NCBI GenBank assembly: GCA_946478915.1
Contig: CAMLER010000358.1
Span: 1-5,777 of the forward strand
Source of the DNA: an uncultured Chryseolinea sp.
GTDB taxonomy: Bacteria > Bacteroidota > Bacteroidia > Cytophagales > Cyclobacteriaceae
Direction: 5' to 3'
Length of the DNA: 5,777 nucleotides
The notes below the pieces were generated by a model. It saw only the letters and a list, made by a program, of their open reading frames with translations. It had not been told where the DNA came from and did not search any database. Positions 1 through 5,777 of the stretch are shown one piece after another. Each line of letters starts with the position of its first letter. Position 1 is the stretch's first letter. The position numbers and the translations under genes were made by a program.

Positions 1-169
1 TTACATCCTCTTCAGTAGAGGTTAACTTTTGCTTACATATTCGAATAAGATGTGTGGCCCGTTTAACTTTTTGCGATAATTCGTCTACGGATATCTGACC
101 GGTTTCAATTTCCGCAACAATGCGCTGCAATTCTTCGAACGCCTCGGTATATTTCATTGTATCATTCAT
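1..169 (-). CDS. xseB: Exodeoxyribonuclease VII small subunit (partial, 3' end outside window)
   Basis: Small subunit of exonuclease VII, the cytoplasmic nuclease that degrades single-stranded DNA into oligonucleotides; several XseB copies coat the helical arm of one XseA. The 56 visible codons begin MNDTMKYTEAFEELQ and continue through EIETGQISVDELSQKV and IRICKQKL to TEEDV. This is the usual helical-hairpin pattern of the family, whose members are about 60-80 residues, so only a few C-terminal residues are missing. The TTA at bases 1-3 looks like a stop on this strand but is one base out of frame. I chose the ATG at 169, which overlaps the xseA stop by 8 nt (ATGAATGA) and implies translational coupling; the ATG at 157 (Met5) is a possible alternative. 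Identity is quite certain from sequence and from the adjacent xseA. Confidence 0.93.
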   Translation of the reverse strand, partial: MNDTMKYTEAFEELQRIVAEIETGQISVDELSQKVKRATHLIRICKQKLTSTEEDV

Positions 170-1571
170 TGTTCTCTTGAGATTTAAGGGATTTGCTTAC
201 AGTGCTTTCAACGGTGCCGTCTACCAGCACCGTTGTGATTTTATCTCCTTCCGCCACATCCGCATAGCTTTTCAGAACTTTTCCTTTGTACAACGTAAAG
301 GAAAAACCTCGCCGCAGGATATTTGCCGGGTCCATCGAGTTTACGTGCTTTTCAATATTACGCAGCGCTTCATGCTTTCCATAAAGATCGTTCGCCGTCA
401 CCTTTTTTATGTCGCGAACATTGCCATCAACGATTCTTCGCTGATCAACCAACAGCGAGGAAATCGCCCTGGTGAGATGGCGAGCGTGCCAGGTCAGCAC
501 TTCCGTAGTGCTTTTAACTAGAAATTTTGAATGTTGCGATACGGATTGTCCGCAACGGTTTACTTCGGTATTCCCTTTTGCCAGGCTGCTCTTTGTGGCC
601 GCCCTAAAATGCCTGATAAGGTTGGAGAAATTATTCTTTTCATCGAACAAAAGTCTCTTCGCACGATCGTAAATTATCGACTCCCCTCTCTTCACCGGCT
701 CGGAGAAATCGTGAAACTTCTGAATAAGGAAATCAGCGAGTTCAGTGGGAGTGATAGCATTTTTATGAGACACCATTTCGGTTACTGTCTCATTCGTAGA
801 ATGACCTATACCGGTAAGGACAGGAATAGGAAATCGCGCAATCTCGCTTGCAAGCAAGTAATTGTTATATGAAGATAATCCGACATCACCTCCGCCACCG
901 CGGATTATAGCGACGGCGTCAAAATGATTTATCACCTTCTTTATTTGCTTTAGCTGACTGCAAATTGAATGTACCGATCGCTCACCCTGCAATAACGACG
1001 GAAACAGGAACAGAAAGAACTTATATCCCCAAGGATTTCTCTCTATAACTTTCAAAAAGTCCGAATAACCTTTACTGGTTTCAACCGATATCACGGCGAT
1101 CCGTTTCAACAGGAGGGGAAGTTTCAAAAGCTTGTTTGATTGATAGATACCTTCTGTTTTCAATCTCTCTATCGTTTGCATTTTCTCACGCTCCAATTCA
1201 CCCAATGAAAAACTCGGATCAATGTCGATGATCCGAAGACTTAAGCCATGCGAGGGGTCAAAACTGACAGAGGCACAAAAAAGAATTTTGATTCCATCTT
1301 TCAGTGGTTCTTTCAATATCGTTTTGAAATTGTGATTAATCCTTTCAAAATCACTTTTCCACAAATTGGCTCTCATTTGAGCTACTACTTTGCCATCGAT
1401 CTTTTCCACAAGGTCGGGATAGCAATGACCAGAATGTGAGTAATGATTCAGTTTATTCATTTCGGCCTTCACCCAAAAAGAACTACCGTAACGGTCGGCT
1501 ATCGTCTTTTGTATGCTTAGCGCTACTTCGATAAGTGAATAAACTTTTTTATTGTTAACGTTCTCAGGCAT
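162..1571 (-). CDS. xseA: Exodeoxyribonuclease VII large subunit
   Basis: Catalytic subunit of exonuclease VII, 469 residues, close to the usual family length. An N-terminal OB-fold (about residues 10-110) contains SFWVKAEMNKL and HSGHCYPDLVEK. The nuclease domain follows, with ETSKGYSDF (164-172), RGGGGDVG (224-231) and GIGHSTNETV (254-263), then PTELA (275-279). A long charged helical arm spans about 285-410, and a C-terminal segment (DPANILRRGFS, 414-424) ends the protein. By alignment from memory, R224, H257 and D171 match E. coli R205, H238 and D155; the position of E. coli D241 is Asn260 here, which I believe is usual in Bacteroidota. The start is well fixed: an in-frame TAA lies two codons upstream of the ATG. 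AAAGG abuts the ATG, too close to act as a normal ribosome site. It is probably transcribed with xseB from its own promoter at about 1679-1709. Confidence 0.96.
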   Translation of the reverse strand: MPENVNNKKVYSLIEVALSIQKTIADRYGSSFWVKAEMNKLNHYSHSGHCYPDLVEKIDGKVVAQMRANLWKSDFERINHNFKTILKEPLKDGIKILFCASVSFDPSHGLSLRIIDIDPSFSLGELEREKMQTIERLKTEGIYQSNKLLKLPLLLKRIAVISVETSKGYSDFLKVIERNPWGYKFFLFLFPSLLQGERSVHSICSQLKQIKKVINHFDAVAIIRGGGGDVGLSSYNNYLLASEIARFPIPVLTGIGHSTNETVTEMVSHKNAITPTELADFLIQKFHDFSEPVKRGESIIYDRAKRLLFDEKNNFSNLIRHFRAATKSSLAKGNTEVNRCGQSVSQHSKFLVKSTTEVLTWHARHLTRAISSLLVDQRRIVDGNVRDIKKVTANDLYGKHEALRNIEKHVNSMDPANILRRGFSFTLYKGKVLKSYADVAEGDKITTVLVDGTVESTVSKSLKSQENNE

Positions 1572-1611
1572 CCTTTAGATTTTCGTTTTAAACATTCTCG
1601 TTGCTCTGCTA

Positions 1612-1629
1612 GATGAGCACCTCCTCATC
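1612..1629 (-). promoter_or_regulatory. Leader hairpin with an SD-like loop upstream of xseA
   Basis: On the minus strand GATGAG and CTCATC form a perfect 6-bp stem around the loop GAGGTG, about 40 nt before the xseA ATG. The strand reads AGGAGGTG across the stem and loop, a near-perfect anti-16S match, yet no start codon follows at a useful distance. A second 5-bp pairing (TGCTC with GAGCA, 1602-1619) shares bases with the first, so the two are mutually exclusive. The sequence features are certain; any regulatory role is speculative, because stems this short arise by chance. Confidence 0.25.
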
Positions 1630-1678
1630 AATGAACCACAAAAGATCCGATAAATTATTTCTACAACGTTCCTGATGT

Positions 1679-1709
1679 CAAAATTAACCTAAACACAAAA
1701 AGTAGCAAG
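1679..1709 (-). promoter_or_regulatory. Putative Bacteroidota-type promoter for xseA-xseB
   Basis: On the minus strand a perfect -7 box of the Bacteroidota housekeeping type (TAATTTTG, matching TAnnTTTG) lies at 1686-1679. CTTG (consensus TTTG) sits 19 nt upstream at 1709-1706. This spacing suits the known -33/-7 arrangement. Transcription would begin near 1672 and give a leader of about 100 nt before the xseA ATG. The match was made by eye and has not been tested. Confidence 0.45.
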
Positions 1710-1712
1710 ATG

Positions 1713-1730
1713 GCACGGGAAAACCGGTGC
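1713..1730 (-). terminator. Imperfect hairpin, possible terminator after the glycosidase operon
   Basis: On the minus strand GCACCGG and CCCGTGC flank a TTTT loop and give a 7-bp stem with one central C-C mismatch. The stem is followed about 11 nt later by a CTTTTTG run. It lies just upstream of the putative xseA promoter, where a transcript from the right-hand operon would be expected to end. The stem is short and the T-tract is displaced, so it is a weak candidate for an intrinsic terminator. Confidence 0.3.
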
Positions 1731-1741
1731 AGATTCGTATC

Positions 1742-1945
1742 TCAAGAAAGTGCTTCAGCCTGCTGGAACATCTCGTGCGCTTTTGCTAAGGATCACTAAT
1801 CTGGGTGGACCGAGACTTTTCCATCAAACCTCAACAAATAGGCGCAAATCATGATCCCTCCGGAATAGCCTGGGAAGGTCTCAGATATCAGGAGTTTAAC
1901 CTCTTCTTTGTTGTAGCTAATGCCGCGAAAAGCGAGGGTTCTATT
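1742..1945 (-). pseudogene. Possible remnant of a glycoside hydrolase C-terminus
   Basis: This stretch has no intact gene but reads as credible protein on the minus strand, in a frame different from that of the neighbouring GH18 gene. It contains GISYNKEEVKLLIS followed by GYSGGIMICAYLLRFDGK and ends in VHPD, a TAG at 1798-1796 and an adjacent TGA. The SGGIMIC piece resembles the last barrel strand of TIM-barrel glycosidases; the intact GH18 next door has SGIMIWQ at that place, and the usual Trp would be Cys here. Beyond the double stop the same frame continues as LAKAHEMFQQAEALS to a TGA at 1744-1742. No start codon is suitably placed, and the open frame begins inside the last codons of the GH18 gene. 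I infer a decayed fragment of a second glycosidase, of GH18 or another clan A type such as GH5. The family call is uncertain, and a chance open stretch cannot be excluded. Confidence 0.35.
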
Positions 1946-2900
1946 TGCTTGCCCGAACGATGGTTTTTAGTAATGATTTCGGACCCTTTGCATCACCCAA
2001 CACCTGCCAGATCATAATACCGGAAGCTTTCTCTTTTGCAAGCGCCGTCTTTTTCTTCATGGTTGGAATACCATTGTAATAAAGTATTTTCCCGTCGGGC
2101 ATCGTCCACTGGTCCGCATTTTCAGCGCCTTTGAAAGTTTCTACGATCTTGCCATATCCCATACTAATTGCAGGCGAAGTGATCTCGGGGCCATAGCCAT
2201 AACCGTAAAAGGGTACTCCCAAAGTCATTTTTTCTTTTGGAATTTTTCTGACAGTACCAAAGTAATCAAGATCTTCAACGGCATGCTCATACGCAGCATG
2301 AGGACCTGGTTTTTCAGGCCGCCACGGACCCGTGCGGTCGTAACTCATCACGTTCACAAAGTCGTATTGTTGCAACGCCCGGTCTGTGAATTGGTCTTTA
2401 TAATAAATCGCGATAGCAGCTGTAATTAGTTTGCTGTGTTTCTTCAATTCGGCAGCTAATTCGACAACAAATTTTTCATAGTATTCGTCGATATTGCTTC
2501 CCTCCAGGTCAACATCAATTCCATCGAGATCATATTTGATTACTTCCTTTACCAGATTTTGAATCAACATCGGACGCTGGTCATCTTTAAGAAGGTAATG
2601 ATATTGTGGTTGCTTTGAGCCTCCGCCTATTGAAAAAAGCACTTTGATATTTCTGCTGTGGGCTTCCGATACGAACCGGGTAAGGCCTGACAAATCGCGC
2701 GTAAAATTTCCGGTTGAATCGGGATTGAGGAACCACAAATTTACATGGGTAAGCTTTTTTAAAATGGACTTGTCTACGTCAGACATTGCTGCGTTTAAAG
2801 AATAATATCCCACAACCCTGAACACCGGATCTCGTTGGGCATTGCTTGTAAGGACCGTAAATGAAATTATCGCCAGTAATAGAATTGCCTTCGATTTCAC
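1941..2900 (-). CDS. Secreted GH18 family glycosidase (chitinase-like)
   Basis: Predicted to hydrolyse beta-1,4 bonds next to N-acetylglucosamine in chitin-like or related glycans, outside the cytoplasm. The 319 residues start with a signal peptide (residues 1-21, cleaved before QRD; no lipobox Cys). A single GH18 TIM-barrel follows and no carbohydrate-binding module is present. Visible landmarks are SIGGG (90-94), the catalytic signature DGIDVDLE (126-133, with E133 as the acid and D129/D131 assisting), MSYD (185-188), LGVPFYGYGYG (227-237) and GIMIWQ (294-299), the final barrel strand with its Trp. All active-site positions expected of an active enzyme are present. The start is GTG at 2900; it begins exactly at the signal peptide, 16 nt after the stop of the membrane-protein gene, which suggests co-transcription. 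Whether the substrate is chitin, peptidoglycan or N-glycan (endo-beta-N-acetylglucosaminidases are also GH18) cannot be read from the sequence. Confidence 0.93.
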   Translation of the reverse strand: MKSKAILLLAIISFTVLTSNAQRDPVFRVVGYYSLNAAMSDVDKSILKKLTHVNLWFLNPDSTGNFTRDLSGLTRFVSEAHSRNIKVLFSIGGGSKQPQYHYLLKDDQRPMLIQNLVKEVIKYDLDGIDVDLEGSNIDEYYEKFVVELAAELKKHSKLITAAIAIYYKDQFTDRALQQYDFVNVMSYDRTGPWRPEKPGPHAAYEHAVEDLDYFGTVRKIPKEKMTLGVPFYGYGYGPEITSPAISMGYGKIVETFKGAENADQWTMPDGKILYYNGIPTMKKKTALAKEKASGIMIWQVLGDAKGPKSLLKTIVRASK

Positions 2901-2916
2901 AGAGATCTTTTTTCGT

Positions 2917-4146
2917 CTATAATTTTAATTGGATTCCGGAACGAATAAGCAGTCCGGTTATTTGGGCGCATAGAATGGCGAATAAGAACGACTTTAACAA
3001 ACCGAGCCCTCCTTCCAAAAAAAGTTCGGGAGGGTGAAATCCAACAAGTCTTGTGAAGCCATAAGCAAAATACGGTATCAAATAGCAAAGCAAAGTAGCT
3101 GTACCCGCCGGCTTGATGATGTTAAACCAGTGTTGCTTCTTGTAAACATCAGCGATCCAGTACACCACCAGGAATGCAAGAATTGTAAACGCGCTACAAA
3201 GAAACAACCATGCCGGTGTTGCACCGAGCTTAGCTAGTCCCCAATACGGCCTTGTCAATACGGATAATCCGATCAACAGTATCGAGATAGCCACTAAAAC
3301 CAGAGTCAATGTTTTGTCATCACTTTTTGATCGATAATGCTGAAAGATCATAGAGGTTACGACACCACCCATGGTTAGTCCTGCCAAAGTCCCACCCAGA
3401 ATGGCGTGCGGTATGAACGTGAATACATCTGGAACAAGACCAGCGTGAAACACCATGCTTAGAATTGCAAAGAAAAACCAACCACCGAGTATGATATAAA
3501 AATTATTGCGGGAAAGGACAGTAACAACGCCACTGGCAAGGTAAGCCCATCCGATGAGGCCAAGTATTCCCCACCATTGGGATCCGAAGTAACGAATAGC
3601 GTCGTCGGGACCACCGCGATATTTCACCGCGAGGAAGCCAAGCACTGCGAACGCGACGATTCTCAGACCATATATCAATGTCTTATTAAATGTCTTTGGG
3701 TATGTATTCCATATAACGATAAAACAAGTGCAGCATATAGCATTCCACAATAATCTGGGAATGCCAGTAGCCAAAGCGTTGATCGACTCCCCGTTAACGA
3801 GAAAGACACCCATGATAAGCAAAGCCAATGTTCTGAGTAATACATGACCAATCAATTGAGCTTCTGAGTCACCTTTTTTTCTTCGATTATTGACGGCGTA
3901 CGGCAACGACAAGCCTACAATAAAAAGAAACGCAGGAAACACGACATCTGCCAGGCCGATACCATCAACTCCGGAATCTACGTGCCCCAGCCATGCCGGT
4001 ATCCCCTTGAGAGACCAAAGGTCGTTCACAAAAATCATCAAAATCATTGTGAGCGCCCGAAGAATATCAATAGAGGCCACATGTACTCTTCTTGTGCCCT
4101 CAGTCCTCGATAGTATCCCGGAATCCGTGACCGTTGCCGTATTCAT
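2917..4146 (-). CDS. DUF5009 / heparan-alpha-glucosaminide N-acetyltransferase-like membrane protein
   Basis: Polytopic inner-membrane protein of 409 residues with roughly 11-12 hydrophobic helices (for example about 24-43, 66-86, 101-119, 190-211, 245-267, 310-332, 381-401). The N-terminal part has the family signature SIDILRALTMILMIFVNDL, then GHVDSGVDGIGLADVVFPAF and a KG after the second helix. This matches the COG4299/DUF5009 group, related to lysosomal HGSNAT, which passes acetyl from cytosolic acetyl-CoA across the membrane to a terminal glucosamine. His55, just before the GLADVVFPAF helix, sits where HGSNAT has its proposed catalytic His. I chose the ATG at 4146 (MNTATVTDSG), 14 nt after the amidohydrolase stop; a longer frame from 4197 would add 17 residues read over the end of that gene and is unlikely. 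The acyl acceptor in bacteria is unknown to me, and transferase activity is inferred from homology only. Confidence 0.88.
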   Translation of the reverse strand: MNTATVTDSGILSRTEGTRRVHVASIDILRALTMILMIFVNDLWSLKGIPAWLGHVDSGVDGIGLADVVFPAFLFIVGLSLPYAVNNRRKKGDSEAQLIGHVLLRTLALLIMGVFLVNGESINALATGIPRLLWNAICCTCFIVIWNTYPKTFNKTLIYGLRIVAFAVLGFLAVKYRGGPDDAIRYFGSQWWGILGLIGWAYLASGVVTVLSRNNFYIILGGWFFFAILSMVFHAGLVPDVFTFIPHAILGGTLAGLTMGGVVTSMIFQHYRSKSDDKTLTLVLVAISILLIGLSVLTRPYWGLAKLGATPAWLFLCSAFTILAFLVVYWIADVYKKQHWFNIIKPAGTATLLCYLIPYFAYGFTRLVGFHPPELFLEGGLGLLKSFLFAILCAQITGLLIRSGIQLKL

Positions 4147-4160
4147 GTCATGAGCGTTTG

Positions 4161-5426
4161 TTATCGTTGTGAGCTGGCAGCTTGTGGGGAATCCCAAAGC
4201 GGCCGTGAAATGCCATTTAAATCATAAACGACTTTTCCGTCGCGAATTGTCAATTCACACTGTAGCTTTTGTGTTCCTTGAAAACTAAATCCCCCGGAAT
4301 CAATGTAACCAAACTTTCCCTTTAAAAGAGAAAATACGGCAACATCAGCACCTGCTCCCGATGAGATATGTCCGAGTTCCTCGCGCTGTATCACTTTTGC
4401 AGGAAGCCATGTTGAGGCGGCAATAACCTGCTGCAAGTTCATTCCAATGTTTAAGAACTTGGACATAACATTTAGCTGATCTTTCATACCAGCATTCATG
4501 CTACCTGTATGAATGTCTGTACTGATCGTGTTGGGTATAAAACCACTTTTCAGAGCAGGAATTGCCTGTGAGAAACGAAAGCTTCCGCCGCCATGCCCGA
4601 CGTCGAAAATAATTCCCCGCTTCTGCGCCTCTTTCACAAATGGTCGCAAATTTCCTTTTTCGTCTACGATAGATTCCCGACTTCCCAGTTGTGCAAATGC
4701 GTGAGTAAAAATATCACCGGGCCGTAAGTGCTTTGTAAATAGTTCTTCGATGGACAACGGAGGATTGTTGCCTCCGAAATCAATCATGACCGGCACATTG
4801 GCAATTTTGCCAGCGGCTACAGCGCGATCCACCGGATCCCACTCTCCTCCCATGTAATGCGCCACTTTAATGCCTACAATTTCAGGGTGCTGCTTCACGA
4901 CCATCGCTGTCATTTTCGTATCCATATCCCGCAAGTCTTGCTCATAGGCGCCACCGCGCATTCCATCACCAACGATGTTCAGGAAAGAAAGAACACGGGT
5001 CTTAGAATGATCGATGGTTTGTCTTTTAAATGCATCAAAAGTTCTCCAACCCGCTCCACCTGCATCTACCACGGTGGTGACACCCGCGCGGAAGGTAAAT
5101 CCATCCGGAGGAAGCGCCTCTAAACCATTTCCCAGGTAATGATCTGGCAAAGTTCCGAAGAAGTTGTGTGAATGGATATCAATAATCCCCGGAGTAACAT
5201 AGAGACCTTTCACGTCAATAACCTGCGATGCTTTTTTCGCGTCAATATTTTTGGCGACCTGAACGACTTTATTGTCCTTGATGGCAACGTCCATTATTTC
5301 ATTGATGTTGTTTTTGGGGTCGATAACGTGCCCTCCTTTGAGAAGGATCGTAAATTCCTGTGCTCTCAGAACGACAGTAAAAAGAAAAAAGAAAGAGAAC
5401 AGGAACAGCTTCATAGTCAATCGCAT
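4161..5426 (-). CDS. Secreted amidohydrolase/deacetylase family metallohydrolase (cog3964-like)
   Basis: Amidohydrolase-superfamily enzyme of 421 residues, related to proteins once labelled dihydroorotase or adenine deaminase but known in part as deacetylases of N-acetyl-D-amino acids and O-acetyl-mandelate. It has an N-terminal signal peptide (about 1-22, cleaved before QEF), so it should act in the periplasm or outside. The small beta domain (about 24-78, then 355-405) flanks a metal-binding barrel with HSH (H85, H87), carboxylated-Lys candidate K187 in GIKVAH, H242 in FTHAF, the DVGHGGGSF loop (275-283) and STD (D304). The strand-5 His expected in subtype I enzymes is Asp216 here (VMIDFGG). 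The ATG at 5426 is used; the ATG at 5414 (Met5) is equally possible and neither has a ribosome site. It lies 60 nt after the RidA gene and 14 nt before the membrane acetyltransferase-like gene. The true substrate is unknown. Confidence 0.88.
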   Translation of the reverse strand: MRLTMKLFLFSFFFLFTVVLRAQEFTILLKGGHVIDPKNNINEIMDVAIKDNKVVQVAKNIDAKKASQVIDVKGLYVTPGIIDIHSHNFFGTLPDHYLGNGLEALPPDGFTFRAGVTTVVDAGGAGWRTFDAFKRQTIDHSKTRVLSFLNIVGDGMRGGAYEQDLRDMDTKMTAMVVKQHPEIVGIKVAHYMGGEWDPVDRAVAAGKIANVPVMIDFGGNNPPLSIEELFTKHLRPGDIFTHAFAQLGSRESIVDEKGNLRPFVKEAQKRGIIFDVGHGGGSFRFSQAIPALKSGFIPNTISTDIHTGSMNAGMKDQLNVMSKFLNIGMNLQQVIAASTWLPAKVIQREELGHISSGAGADVAVFSLLKGKFGYIDSGGFSFQGTQKLQCELTIRDGKVVYDLNGISRPLWDSPQAASSQR

Positions 5427-5486
5427 GATTTTAGATTTAAGTTTAAAAAGGTAAAGGGAGTTACAGCGGCTAGTATTTCAGCAGCA

Positions 5487-5777
5487 TTATATGTATGCGA
5501 TACAATCCATTTCTACAAGCGAATCGCCGGGAACTCCGCCATATACTGCAACCGTTGTACGGACCGGCGGCTTGTTCCCAAACCTGCCTTTGTACGCTTC
5601 ATTCATAGCTTTGTAGTCGTTCAAATCATGTAGAAATACACTCACTTTCAACACTTTTTGCATTGATGAACCTGCTTTTACCAGTTCCTTTTCTATTTCA
5701 TCCAACACATGTTTCGTATGTGCCGTGATATCTCCGTCGAAGTGAGACCCTTACCGGCGACAAATACCATGTTCCCC
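5487..5777 (-). pseudogene. RidA family (YjgF/YER057c/UK114) protein, partial and frameshifted
   Basis: RidA-type proteins are small trimeric cytosolic enzymes, many of which hydrolyse reactive enamine/imine intermediates. The main frame runs HFDGDITAHTKHVLDEIEKE and continues through VLKVSVFLHDL, YKAMNEAY, RFGNKPPVRTTVAV, GVPGDSLVEMDCIAYI to a TAA at 5489-5487. This covers most of the family domain, including PPVRT and the DCIA end with its ligand-binding surroundings. Upstream of about 5750 this frame hits a TAA, while another frame reads NMVFVAGKG, the expected preceding family motif. Joining the two needs one extra base near 5745-5752, next to a GGG run, so the copy appears to carry a one-base deletion. 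It could be a true pseudogene or a sequencing error near a contig end. The 5' end is outside the window. A GTG at 5708 is internal and not a credible start. It heads the amidohydrolase gene run, 60 nt upstream of it. Confidence 0.85.

Noticed and set aside
1..3. TTA at the window start read as the xseB stop
   Set aside because: It is one base out of the xseB frame; the last complete codon is GTA (bases 4-2), so the gene continues past the window.
531..872. 113-codon plus-strand open frame, with 120-521 and 472-672 nearby
   Set aside because: All are antisense to xseA, whose family motifs run unbroken through the region; none has recognisable domains.
1805..2017. 70-codon plus-strand open frame in the intergenic region
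   Set aside because: It runs antisense into the GH18 gene end and has no recognisable features; the minus-strand reading of the same region is more protein-like.
2897..3088. 63-codon minus-strand open frame overlapping the end of the membrane-protein gene
   Set aside because: It lies in an alternative frame inside the DUF5009 gene and the start of the GH18 gene, and has no family features.
4147..4197. N-terminal extension of the DUF5009 protein from an ATG at 4197
   Set aside because: The extra 17 residues overlap the coding end of the amidohydrolase and add nothing family-like; the ATG at 4146 fits the gene spacing better.
5427..5486. Promoter for the amidohydrolase in the 60-nt gap
   Set aside because: A partial -7 match (TACCTTTT) exists on the minus strand, but no TTTG lies at the right distance upstream, so I do not call a promoter here.
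5172..5633. 153-codon open frame on the plus strand
   Set aside because: It is antisense to the amidohydrolase and RidA genes, both clearly coding by motif; its translation is low-complexity, Lys/Phe-rich and matches no family I know.

Overview
The window comes from a member of the Bacteroidota, most likely of the Chitinophaga/Cytophaga type. Three things point there: XseA has the lineage form RGGGGDVG...GIGHSTNETV, the signal peptides end in Ala-Gln, and the start codons lack clear Shine-Dalgarno sites while a TTTG/TAnnTTTG-type promoter can be seen. All recognisable genes lie on the minus strand, so the genes read from the right end of the window to the left.

Right part (5777 to 1941). This is a closely packed run of four genes. 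The first is a RidA-family gene that is cut by the window edge and carries an apparent one-base frameshift. It is followed 60 nt later by a secreted amidohydrolase/deacetylase of the cog3964 type. Next, 14 nt on, is a polytopic membrane protein of the DUF5009 / heparan-alpha-glucosaminide N-acetyltransferase-like family. Last, 16 nt on, is a secreted GH18 glycosidase with a GTG start. The spacing suggests one transcript. Together the genes could form an envelope module that cleaves N-acetylated glycans, removes acyl groups and moves acetyl groups across the membrane. That linkage is inferred, not shown.

Middle (1940 to 1572). This 369-nt stretch has no intact gene. Its right half keeps an open, codon-like stretch resembling the C-terminal end of a TIM-barrel glycoside hydrolase, probably a decayed gene fragment. 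It is followed by an imperfect hairpin, a plausible Bacteroidota promoter and a leader with a small hairpin, all leading into xseA.

Left part (1571 to 1). Here lie xseA and xseB, the large and small subunits of exodeoxyribonuclease VII. They overlap by 8 nt, and xseB runs off the window before its stop codon.

Most of the window is ordinary. The points most worth a second look are the glycosidase remnant, the RidA frameshift, a His-to-Asp change at a metal-ligand position of the amidohydrolase, and the acetyl-chemistry gene combination.
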